Below, piece after piece: positions 1-12,600 of a stretch of DNA of 64,000 bases; positions within the stretch are counted from its first letter, which is position 1; the number at the start of each line of letters is the position of its first letter. This DNA is from Prunella strophiata (Eukaryota; Chordata; Aves; Passeriformes; Prunellidae), in contig JAZBQD010000015.1 of the NCBI GenBank assembly GCA_036583965.1, forward strand, positions 83,215,309 to 83,279,308, read 5' to 3'. Both the position numbers and the translations under genes were made by a program. The notes below the pieces were generated by a model that searched no databases, was not told the origin of the DNA, and was given only the letters and a program-made list of their open reading frames with translations.

Positions 1-48
1 CACTTTCAGGATGAAATTGATTCGTGTTATCAGACACTCAAATTTCAG
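1..48 (+). CDS. EXOC2: Possible EXOC2 exon or exon end at window edge
   Basis: From base 1 there is an open frame of 16 codons (HFQDEIDSCYQTLKFQ) followed by CAG/GTTTGG, a usable but weak splice donor. It ends in phase 0, which matches the phase-0 start of the next exon at 555. Alternatively CTTTCAG at 3-9 is the acceptor and the exon begins at 10. The frame and phase agree with an upstream EXOC2 exon, but the donor lacks the usual A at +3 and I cannot confirm the residues, so this may be chance. Confidence 0.35.
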
Positions 49-554
49 GTTTGGAAACCTGAAGGTAACAACAGCCCCTCAAACCATTTTTTGTTCCATT
101 TGAAACAAGCTTCAGTCTGATTTTCTTAGAAGCCTGTTGTTGACATACAGTGCAGAAATATTGGGCATCCGAGGCGAAATTCTATCCCATCAAGGAGTGG
201 AGGAGGGAGTGTGTCAACAGGCATCTGTAATGCTATGACAAAAAGCTCTAAAAATTTTTCCTAAGCCTTTTATATGAGGTTGTTTGGTATAAAAGTCTCT
301 CATTCAGAGAAGAACATGTACATTGATCTATGGTAATAATTCTGTAGATAAATCACATACAAAAGCGCATCACTATGAAAGGATCCTCTGGTAATACATG
401 AAGTGTGATTTTTTTTCTTTTTTTTTCCCTCCCACCCCTTATTTGGGATAATTTGGAAATAAAGAGCTTACTATACACCTTGTAAGTTTTTATGTATTTG
501 TGTAGTGTATATTTAACATACTTATCTACAGCTAACAACTTGTTTGACTTTCAG
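49..554 (+). other. Putative EXOC2 intron, partial
   Basis: AT-rich non-coding sequence with a pyrimidine-rich stretch near 409-437 and the acceptor TTTGACTTTCAG at 543-554. Nothing else is recognised. Confidence 0.5.
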
Positions 555-635
555 CCATCCCAGTTTGAACAGTGCATTATTCGTTCCTTGCAATCTCTTA
601 AAACTGTATTGGACTGCAAACCTGGAGAAGCCAGT
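555..635 (+). CDS. EXOC2: EXOC2 coding exon a (81 bp)
   Basis: The acceptor TTTGACTTTCAG ends at 554 and the donor AGT/GTAAGT begins at 636. The exon holds 27 whole codons, phase 0 at both ends, [11 protein letters not shown] to CKPGEAS. It is read in the only frame that continues into the following exons. Confidence 0.95.
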
Positions 636-3600
636 GTAAGTTTTGATTTATGTTTTAATTTTTGTTCTTCTTCTGAAACCCAATAGTAATTTATGTGAAA
701 AGAACTTTCAGAGAATGATCCAAGGGTATAGCTTTCCTCTGTATTTGTTTCCCACTGTAGCCCTTTTCACTTGTGCTAGCTTTTAGACTTCTGATTGTGC
801 TTCATTTAAGGGTAATTCGTGTTTATGGGGTGGATGGAACCTGTATTTAAATCCTTAAAGATGTTCTGGAAAAAAAAATGCTACTCATGTAATTTTCAGA
901 TAGCAGTAGACATTACATATAAAATAAAAAAAGGAGAGGCCAGTTCCTAGGAGTTACACTTCACTCAATGTTAGATCCAAATTACTTGAAGATCTTACAT
1001 TAAATTTTTTGTCCGCCATCTACTCAGTACCTTAAGGCCCTGATTGATTGAAAAATTGATGTTTTCTTTCTAAGGGAGTTTAACACTTTTCCAAACTCCC
1101 TTGGGACCCTATATATAGATATTGTTTCTCTCTCCTCATTTACATTAATCTTTCTGACTAGCTGATCTATTTTCTTAATGAACATTATTGAAAAGAATCT
1201 GCAGTGAATTCACCTGCACGATGAATCCTTCTTTTTAGGACATGAAGACCTTAAAATATCCTGGGAGCTTTTGCTGCAATTCCATTAGCCAACAATGACA
1301 TGTACCACATGTGCTAGGAATTTCCTTCCTTTTACTGTGTTATCTCCTCATGCTTATCAAACTGTTTACTGGGAGTTGTATTGTCTCTCCCATTTTTAGG
1401 ATGGAGAAAAATTGAAATTGATCCATAAGAAAACAATGTCCCAGCAGTCGTTCCTTTAATTGTGTCATCTCTTTAGGGATAAGTTACTCAGGTCTTCCTT
1501 GAGAATAAGGCCATGTGAAGTTGTTCTGCTGAAATAATATGCTTGCATCCTCAGGTTTTCCAGCAGCAAAAAACACAGGAGGATGTGTGCCAGCTAAGCA
1601 TTGGGATCATGCAGGTAACTTGAGCGCTTTGAAGTACGACATTGTCAACACAAGTGACGATCAAAAATGTGTGCGTTGTACCTTACCCACCTCCCAAATG
1701 GTAGCTTAAGTTGATGACTGTGTTATTCCTCTGGTACACTCAGGGATTCTGAGAAATGTTTGACTTTAAAAGTAGGTAGGGCTTATTAGCTCAATCTGGT
1801 GATGGCAAATCCTGAGAGAGTAAGTTATATATTCAAGTATTTTACTGAATGTGATTGTTCAAGCTTTTACTGATAATTGATACTTCCTGAGTTGATGCCT
1901 TCTAACATCTATATACTGCAGTCAGAGGAGAAATGCTGGTTTCCATCAGCTGAGGATCTGGCTTTTAATTTTTGTAGCAGAAAACAGTGTTCTTTGTAAC
2001 AAAATCTGATTCTTTTTAATTTATTTGAAATTTGGTAATAGCATTCTTTAGGATTTTGAATCAATTTAATAATCTTCTCAAATAAGGAATGATGAGCCAA
2101 AGCAACAAAAGGATTATAGTGAGGCTTCTGCAATTTTTACTTGGAATCCACTGTTCAGATTGAGCACATGAAAACTGTTAACCATGCTAATCAGCAGATT
2201 ATCACTGCATAATTTTAGACATGCATCATGAAAATTACTTATCAGGGTTAAAAATTACTGTGTTTTCCTACAACTACACTATGATGTATGCGAAATAGAA
2301 AATATGCATTCAAAATCTGTAACTGAACATTACTGTATATATGTAAGGTTTAAGACAAAACCAGGTGATGATGATTACTCTGCTTTTACTGAGTGTAGTA
2401 AAAGCGAATTTGAAAACATTTTTTAGTTCTGACAGAAAATTTAGATCTTGCTTTATTATTTCCTAGGGCTTTATAGATTGTTTGGAACAACTGAGCACCA
2501 AACCTGATGGTGACATAGATACATCACAGTAAGTAAAAAGAAATAAGATTTATGTGTAGTATTCTGCAGTTGTGTGTGCAAGTCTTAAATTTCACAGGGG
2601 TTGTGGTTTTATCCCTTCCATATTTAATATTTCTTGTGAATACTTTTGCCTCTGAATAGTGATGCTTTGAAATAAGAGCAGGTATGTCAAAACATTCTGT
2701 GGCATCGTGTAATAAAGATCATACAAGATAATTACATTACTTATACCATTTTATTCAGTGACACAAGTTGTGTGCTGTTGAAGCAGATGTGTTGGTTTTG
2801 ACATGACTTTACATGGAATCAGTTGTACTTGTCACTAAGTAATGTCCAGTCATGGCGAAACATCCCCTGCCTTTCTTTTCTTCCCTTCTATTATTTACTG
2901 ATTGTGTTGGTGTTTCTGCTAAATTCATGAAAGTTGTTTGTTCAATCAATACTTATGAGCCACTTATTTTAGAGACCAGAACGAGTAAACAACAACTCCT
3001 GAGCTTCCAGGAGTTACAAACATTTGTGACGAGCCAGAGACTTGGCAAATATAGCAATATGCATTGGAAAGGGCAAACTAACTCTGGTTTTAATGAAATT
3101 TCTTTTTCTTTCTATTCAGATGACCATTGGCTGGATAGATGTAAAAATAGAATCTGTGGCAAAACAGAGAATTTATAGAAAAGAAAAATTTATAGGAAGG
3201 AAAGGAAAGGTCTGTAGCTAGAATAGTACTATCAGAGCACCAAGCTCTTCCTGCAGGCTTTGTGGGCATCTTGGAAAAACTGAACAACATGGAGTGCTTT
3301 GTTATCTGGTGTAAGGGGAGTTTGAAACAGGATTGCATTTCTTTCCTGTTGATTTGAATCTACCATGTATCAAATAATCAAAAGCACTAGATTTTTGTAT
3401 ATACTTACTTTCTAAACAATATTCCTAGTCTTTCAGTTGATGTTTCATCTCCAGATTTGTTTGGAAGCATTCATGAAGAATCAAGTCTTTCTTCGGTAAG
3501 TTTGGCTTCTATATCTAAAAGTTGATGTGAAAACACTTCTCAAAGATACAGGAATGTGGCTCTTTTTTATTGATGCAATATTGTAAATATTGTTTATTTT

Positions 3601-6600
3601 GTTTTCTTTTTTATAGAGAACAATTTTGTATTGTGTAGGCATTTCTCTTGTTGAAAGCACTGGTTTTTATGGTATCTTAGTGCACCATGTTAAGATAACT
3701 GATGAAAGTGCTTTTTGAAAACGGGCCCTCAGAAACTAAAATGGCATCACAGAAATAAGTGAAAATAGCACTAGGGTTAAGTCAGCTGAGGATTTGACTT
3801 TTGGTTTATCACCTTGTTTTAGATTAGAATCAGTCTGATTATTAGTTACATTTTAAAACCCACAAAGATACAGATATTCAGTAATAATTTTTTCCCCTAG
3901 AAAATTTACTGAGAATAAGTATTTGTTTGGCTTGTTTGATTTTGGGTTTTTAGGAAGTTGGAAAAAGATTTTTAATATTCTTGACACTTTGGTTAATGTA
4001 CTTTCTTCCCTTTAAGCAGCTGATGAAAAAAATGTAGGTTTTACCTGCAAGAAACCTCCTGAGAACCTCTTGTGAAATTAGTATATCTTAGTACAGGTTT
4101 TAAATGTTGTCAGAAGCCCAGTTTTGCCTAATTTACAAGTGCAATAAGCATTTCTGCTACAATAAAGAATCACACATTGCCAAATTGGGGCAGGTTTCTG
4201 AATTGTAGACTATAATAGCTAGTTCTTTATATAATTTTATTCTTGCAACACACAGATTTGGTACTAATTGTTGATTTGTGGCTTCTTCCTATATGTCATA
4301 GGTACAAACACTTAAAAAAAAAAGAAATAATTATTTTAGGCAATGTCTGGCTTCCATGGTTCCATGGTATTATTTTCTTATGTAAATCACAAAAATGAGA
4401 ACAGAGAAAGTGAGTGATTGCAGTATATGTCACTGTATTTTTTAAATTCTCATTTTTCGAATTGTTTGCAAACTGCCTGATTATAAGTTAAAGTAGAAGG
4501 CAACTCTCAGTCCTAGTCATTGTATTACTAAAATACAAAACTGACAGGAGTTCTGGATCTGAAAACCAATACCATTTTTAATCAGATCAGTTCTGTTATG
4601 GTGACTTTACTGTCAAATAATTTTTTTTTCAAAATATATTCTCAGTTGATTTTTAACTTTCATCTGAGGTAGAAAAATAGTTTGAAATGAAAAGGAGGAG
4701 AGGGGAAGAAGGAAGACCCAATCTATTTAAATAGTAGTTCTGTCTTGTTTGGTTCTTTGTTTGGAATCTATATCTTATATCAAGATCAAGGCAAGGCAAT
4801 TGTACTATCTCAACTCCAGAATGTATTTGATTCCCTTGCAGTTTAAAAAATCATTGAAGAACAGACATAAGTTATATCCACCTCAAATTTCTTCAAACTG
4901 CTGAAATTATATAATGTAGTTCATAACCTTCTAGTATTTTAGACTTGGTGAATGCATTTGTTCAGTATCTGCTTCCCTTGTTTTAGCCACCTTCATGGGA
5001 AAGTGAAGATGATATTCAGTTGATTTTATGATGGTCATAATTCTTAGTATATTTATGATGGTCGTAATTCTTAGTATATTTCTTGAAACAAAGTAAAATC
5101 CAGAAACAGCTTCCTGGAAAGCTGTCCAAACCTAATTTTTGTAAAGAAGTCTTAACCACATTTCTGTATTAGTCACAACTATTCCAATGAATGCTCTGGA
5201 TCCTATGAGCGGAAGCATCACGCCTGATATTCATTCAGTTCTCAGTAGTTTGTTGACAAAAGTATTTGTAAACCCTACTTTATTTATGAGAATGTTTATT
5301 ATGCACAGAGAGTTGGTAAAATGCTCTATATTCATTTACAGTGTTGGTTATGCTGATACTTCTTTTTTCACCTGTTTTACTCTTTCTTCTCTTAATTTTT
5401 AGGAGCAGAGACTTTTAATTGCACTCAGTAACTGCCGCTACCTGGAGCGTCATACCTTCCTAAATATAGCTGAACATTTTGAGAAACATGGCTTCCAAGG
5501 TGTTGATAAAATAACTCAAGTAAGTGAGAGCACTGGAATGAAGCATTATTGCTTGAAGATTTTTATTTGTTTTACCTTCTGTGAAAAATAGCTGCAAGTG
5601 TCCAAACATCCAGAATGACTCCTGGATGAGCCTTCCACAATTAGGTGGGACTCCAACCATTGGTTGGACACAACAACAACAGGTTCTGCATGTTCATATG
5701 GGGCTTAAATAGCTGGTATAGAAAATGTGAGCTCTTGTTCAGGACTTCTGTATTCAATGGCAGGGCTTATCAGATTTCTTAGTAACGCTGTTTAATGTCA
5801 CTGTGTTCTCTCAATGCAGAGAGTAAAAGATTGTTATCTCAGGAATATACTTGATAAATTATTTCATCTGGAAATCTGCATTACTGATAACTCTTGTTCG
5901 TAAACTAGTTCATGGGTTTTTTTTGTTGTGTTTGGGGGGGGGTTTTGTTGTTTTTTCTTTTTCAAAGAACGAAAATGTCAAAGTGGGTGGCAGTAGCTGT
6001 CTCATTTTCCTGCCTTTTTGTAAAGATTAATCACTTCTTATGAGAAATGTTGTGACTTAATCCTTAGGACCACAAAGCTAGTTTATTTACAGAAATATTT
6101 GTTGGTTGGAAGTAAAATGTTACCTTTTCCAGTACAGAGTACAGTATTTCACTCAAACTGATTGTTCAACTATGCAGTACATCCTTAGTCCCATTATGCA
6201 TGAATGTTGCTTGAATTTCCACAGCCTAAGTAGTTTTGAATAGCATTTGAAAGGGATTGCTATGATTTATGGGGTTAGTAAAATATAGAAAATTACTCTA
6301 GATATTGCCATTTTTTTGCTACTGAGAGTTGAGTCCAGTACAGTTAGAAGCAGCTAAGACATCTGTTATGTATGTTATGTACCCTGCCTTGCACAGCCAC
6401 ATCAAAGTATTGCCACTAAAAGTTTGGTACATTTACAAATTACAAAATTCAGATGTTGAAGGGGCAGATGAATTTCCAATCTGTGTTAACCCTTTGAAAA
6501 CTCTGACTGGTGCAATACTGCATGTGTGGGACACATCAATGGGTAATGCCAACTGGGGGGATTTGGATAATTAGCTAGTCATCATAAGATGGCAGTTTTT

Positions 6601-9600
6601 GAGCCCTTTATTAATTTTAAATGAGGATGGAAGCTCACAGATGTTTGGAGGGGTGGGTTGATTGTTTCAGTTTTTTGTTCTGTCATCTAAAATTCTAAAA
6701 GTTTAAAATTTATTTAAATATTAGATTTAAAGTTGCAATAAAGAATTGGCAATTTTTTTTAAATGTTAGTTTTTATCTGAAAAGACTGAAACTAAATCAT
6801 ACTTTTAAAATCTGTCAGCTTTATAAATTTAATTTTAAAGTGAATTTGGTAGTGTGTTTTAGTAAAACCCTATCCTTTAGTAAAACCCTAGTTCTTACAC
6901 TGGGCTGTTTTTTTTTTTTTTTTTAAAGTTGCCTTTGTTAGTAAGGAAATCATTATTATCTAATATTCTGAAGTACAGAAGTTATAAATGGTAGCCAAGA
7001 ACATTTCCTTACATTCTATATGACAATTATTTCAATTTTTTTTTCTTAGTGTGCCAAATACAAAATTACATAAAGCAGCCAAACATTACACTATGCTTTT
7101 AGCACATGCTACTTTGGCACATACTCATGACTCTTGTACTTCTCTGTGGAGATTCTTTAATTCAACTTATCATCAATTTAGTCATTTAGGAAGTAGAAAA
7201 AAAATATGTATCCCATAAAATTCACCCAGCTTATTGATTAGGCTTCTGAATAAAGTTGTTTCCACATTTCTGATAATTAGGTAACCTTAAAGGGTAGAGG
7301 CTCAAAATGGCTTTAATGCAAGAATTGAAAGCTGTAATCACAGGGATGTTCATAGCAGAAAGGCAAAAATGTGAGAATTGTTTATTTTTGTAAGCATTTA
7401 GCCCACTTGAGGATCAGGGACATGGGGATACACAGTAGATGTTAAGGACTTCTGCTCTGCTTCCTTTCCCCCATCCTGGGCTCAAAATTACTTTCAGATT
7501 AATTGTTCAGGTTGCCACTGTCTTATCAAAAAAAGGCAAACCCTGACGAGAGAGAATGATTGGCATCTGACTCCATGATTCAGAATGCTGAACAATTGCT
7601 TTATTATATTATGTTACATTAATATTATACTATACTAAAGAGATCCTAAAGAATACTATAACATACTGAAGAACTTGTGACCCTTTCAAGAGTCCTGACA
7701 CAGCTTGGCCTAATTGGCCAATGAGTCCAAACAACCTCACGGTGTCCTATGAACAAACCACTCTCAGGTAAACAATCTTCCTAACACATTCCACATGTGC
7801 AAAACAGGAGCAGCAAAGAGAGAGGAGAATTGTTTTCTCTTCTTCTCTGCTTTCTCACTGCGTTTCAGCTCCCCAGGAGGAAATCCTCTGAGGAAATCCT
7901 CAGAGAATGTAAATACCACATATCTTAATTGTGTATTGAACTTGAAACAGGTAGAAGAGAACCTGTATGAAACAAAAAAAACCTGTATGGCATGTGCAGA
8001 TGATCTTTTGTACTGAATGACTGCAAAAGTGGAAGGTTGAATTACTTAATTCTAAAACACTTTGCTGAGGAACACTGAAGCAGTTGTTTCACAGATTCTT
8101 TGAATGGGTGCATATTTGCAGGAACTTTGCATTCAAACTTAATTTTCCCACTATTTCAAAGCTAAATAAGAATGGTCTAAGGGTTGTTATTCTCTCTAAT
8201 CATAAGAAATTGAAGTGACAAATGTCTTGAAGTATGTGTAAGAGGAGAAAAGAATGATCTGTACCTTTTAAAATGTGTTCTTCTATTTAAAAATAGGCAG
8301 TCAGGTAGAAGGAAAAGAGGAAGAAAATAGCCTTGATCTTGTTAGGCCTTATAGAGAGCTTTTCTTTGGGATAGAGATCCTCTTGTGACAAATCAAAGAA
8401 GGTTCATCACCTAGAAAAGCAGCAAAGTTGTGGTGTGTCTTCTTTCTGAGCACCAGCTTCACCATCCCAATTTTGCTAACATCAGCTTTGACCTCAATAT
8501 CAACTGTTTTCCCTTACACTTGTGATACTTTCCTGAAAGCTTCTCTGCTTCTGTTCCTGACTCAAATATTACAGCTCCTTTTTCTCATTATTTAACAATG
8601 TAGGCATAGCAGAGCAGAGCACAATTTAGAGACATCCCTCTAGTAAATAAGGTTCAACCCTTATTCTACAGTTTGCAGTATTAAATCCTTAGAAAGGAAT
8701 GATAAGGAGTCTTTTCTTTCTTTTTCTGAAATCCCAGTCTGATCTAGAGACCTGCTTTTAAAGCAGACCTCATTTTTAAACTCCTTTCCTTCTGGCAATT
8801 ATTATTCATATATAATGTGTGTGTGTGTGCCTTTTCCCCTAATTGTTGAGGGAAATGAACACTTGTAAAGTTTAAAAGCTTTATTTTTGTGTTGCTTAAG
8901 CTCTTATTTATAAAGATAAATACATTTCAGCAGAAGATTTTGATCTTAATTTTAATTTCATTTTATTTGCATTTAGCATCCATTACAGTGTTCAGATACT
9001 AGTGTTCTACTTCAACATTTTATGATATGCATTGTGTTATAGAATCATTGTAGAAGTTATAAATACAGGGGGTACCTGTGTTTAATAAAAAGCCTTGTAT
9101 AAAATTTAAAGTTGTTCAGTTACAGTGAACAAACTGTCCATATCCCCTTAGCTTTCAGTGTGGCTAAGTTGTATGAATTACAAAAAAGTGCATGGAGAGC
9201 TGTTAAAGACAAGAGTTCTGCAGATGTTAATGAGCAGCAACTTCTGCTTCTGTTGTAGACGTTTGTTGAATTAGAGAGGGAAAGTCCATAGGTTCAGCTT
9301 CAGACGACAGAGACTTCTAAGTAAAAATTGTAATTTTTTTAATATAGTGAGAAATTGTAAAATTAAAATGGATAAATCATAAAGAAATCTTCATGTTTAA
9401 GGATGGAAATTTCATGGGTATATTTTAAAGCATTTACCACATTCAGTTGTTTACTTTGCAAGATAAAGACCTCCTGACATACAGGAAAAAAAATCATGCC
9501 TATAGACAGTTACTGAATGATCTGCCTGCTTAGGCAGTCCTTGTATTTTTCATGAAAATGTCTACTGCTGAATACAATCAGGAAAAAAATTATACTGGGT

Positions 9601-12600
9601 AGGATGGACAGATAATATGGAAGTTCTGAAGTTTTTATATACGTAATTATGAATTGAAATGTGTCAGTAATTGCTGCTTTTTGCTGAAATTAAAGAAGAC
9701 ATGATTTTTTGGGTATGTGATTAAATTCTTTTAGTTAATGACTATTTACTATGTTCTTTCTCTTTCCTTTTTTTTTTTTTGTTTAATTTTTTAGGTTAGT
9801 ATGGAATCCTTGAAAGAGCTGGATCAAAGACTGTTTGAAATGTACATTGAATTCAAGGCAGATCCAATAGTTGGGTCATTAGAACCTGGCATTTATGCAG
9901 GATATTTTGATTGGAAAGATTGTCTCATTCCAACAGGTAAATATCTGCTTATTAAACTCAAATGATTTTAACAGTGATTGATAGGAGTTAAAATACACTG
10001 TACAATTAAAAACTTTTTTCTAGTCTGTGTTTGTAACTTTTGACATGTTCTCATTATGAGTTCTTTCTCACAGACTTTACTTAATTCCTAAATCATTTTT
10101 CAAATACCCCCAAATTATTAAAGCTCCTTTCATTATTGATAATCTCTTTAATACTTGTTTTTTGTGATTATTTTGCTTCATTGCTTGTATATAATAGAAA
10201 GAATTATAAAAGCCATCTTTGCTATTTTCTTATGAAATTCACTGAGGTGGTTTGGGATATTTTCCAATAGAATCTGGCTACTTTGATAATAGATGTAATT
10301 TCAGTTCTCGAAAGGTAAAATTATGAGAAAATGCGTATTATAACAGTAGTTCAGCAAAGAATGTTAAACCATTGAAGGGCAGGTGTAAGGTGTTTAAAAT
10401 GACTGAGATGTTAGTCATTATTTAGATGCTTTATTATCCTCTGTTTTGAGGGAGCATAATATATAAATGAGTCTGCCTTTTTGCTTTTTTTTTTTTTTTT
10501 TTTCCACTAGTGAATACTCTGCATGCTTAGGTCCTTTGAACACATAATTTGTCCAATGTAAAATTGATACATTTAAATCCCTTATCACATAAATGCCTGG
10601 TTAATACCAAGTAGAAATTAATTTTAGTGACATAGTACATGGCATTTTGAAGGTGATCTTGTCCTAATCAATTTGTACATTATTGGTTTTATTTTTTCAT
10701 GGAGTTGTATGTGGCAGACTTAGTAAAAATTCTGTGGTATTTAAAAATTTGATATGGAGGTAATTACACTGGTAACTTGTGAATCAAGAGCTGCTGGTGC
10801 TTGTTTGTTCAAAGGCAAAAGGATCTTAAAGTTTATTACTTTAGAAGTTTGTCTTCCACCTCTTGGTAATACTTTTGTGCTCAGAATATATGCTGTGGTG
10901 CAATGTACTGCAGAAATAACTTAGATACTCATCTTGCATGTTCAAAAACATTTCTGAATGATACATAATTTGTCATCATATTTGCAGTATGTTTTCGCTT
11001 GGCACATTTGGATTCCCACCAGCTAACCGAGACCAAGACATTGTGTCAGCTTTTTATATGCTCATTTTTTAATCTAGTGCATTGGCATCTACTTTCTAGG
11101 CTCACATTGCCTTTAGGATTATTGTGTAGTCTTTTCTTTGTTTAAAGGGAATATTGCATTTCTAATACAGGTGGGCCTCAACAACAGCCTTCTTGTTGTC
11201 CAATTTATTTTTGGTTTAGTGTACTTTCTCTGTAACTTTGTGGTAAAAATTGAAGCAAAGACAGTGAATATTAGAGACACCTCTTCAGGTTGCATATCAT
11301 ACTGTTGGCCAATTCAAAATAGTAGAAGAGTTGTTTGGGTTTCTTTATTAATCCCCAAGCTAGACATGTTAAAAAGGAACATATAGATACTATTTCTGTG
11401 CTTCTCCACCTTGATGATTAATTACCTTTCCAATTAATTAACCTCTGTTAAAAGTACTCTGTTGACTACTGGTATAGAAGTATCATAATTTAACATAAAC
11501 CAGCAGCTGAGTATTACACAGCTGCTCTCTCACTCCTCTCCTGCCCTGGTGGAATGAGGTAAAAAATCAGAAGGGTAAAAGTAAAAAAACAGGTGTGTTG
11601 AGAGAAGGACAGTTTAATAATTGCAATAAAATAATAATAATAAATTTTAATGAAAAAGAAAATAACAAAGAGATAAATAAACCACAAGGAAGAATAAAGA
11701 AAAACCAGTGATGCAAATGAAAAATAGTCACTCACCACCAACTGACCGATGCCCAGCCTGCTCCCAGCCAGCTTTCCCCCTAGTTTACATACTGAGCATG
11801 TTATCATGTGGTATGGAATATCCTTTGGCCAGACAGGGAAAGCTGCCCAGCTGTGTCTCTTCCCAGATTCTCATGGATCGTCACCCACTCATTGGCAGGG
11901 CAGCATGAGAAACTGAAGTCCTTGACTTAGTGTAAGCATTGCTCAGCAGCACCTGAGTCATGGATGTGTTGTCAACATTATTCTCGTAGTAAATACTATA
12001 CAAGCTACTAGGAGGAAGATTGCCCTATCCCAGCCAAAACCCAGACAAAGAGTAGCTTTGAGGACCTTCAGTTTGTTTGATTATAGCAATGGTTCATTGA
12101 CTCTGGAAATATTTGGTGCTCTGAAGATAAAATTAGTGAGTGATTAATAGGTAACCTCTTCATGAAGGTAGAGGAACTTCATAATTGAAAAGGACTGGAT
12201 GAAAAAATGCCTCTATGTGGGGCAAATGAGAATCAGATTTTTTCCAGTATTCAATCAAAAAAAGAAAAAAAGGATCACCCAAGAGCCACATAATTGATTT
12301 TTTTCTCAATAAACTGGTATTCACAAACAACTTTAAATTGTACAGTAAGATTTTAGTTGAGAAAATATACATAATCTAAACAATGCAGTTAATACTGCAG
12401 TAGACATGCTATCTTTTTTGTTTTCCTTCTAGAAAAACCCAAAACAAACAAAGCTCTATTTTACACTTAATCTCCAACAGCATTGAAAACACCTACTTTA
12501 TTAAACTAAAATGCCATACATATGACGAGGAGTGGGTCTAACTTGAATCAAACACATTGTTCACTCAAGGCTTTGTTAAACAGTGACATATTGATTTGTT

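Noticed and set aside
11138..11386. Hydrophobic 82-codon open frame in the long intron
   Set aside because: There is no splice context and no family match, and exons f and g join directly in the protein family, so no extra exon is needed.
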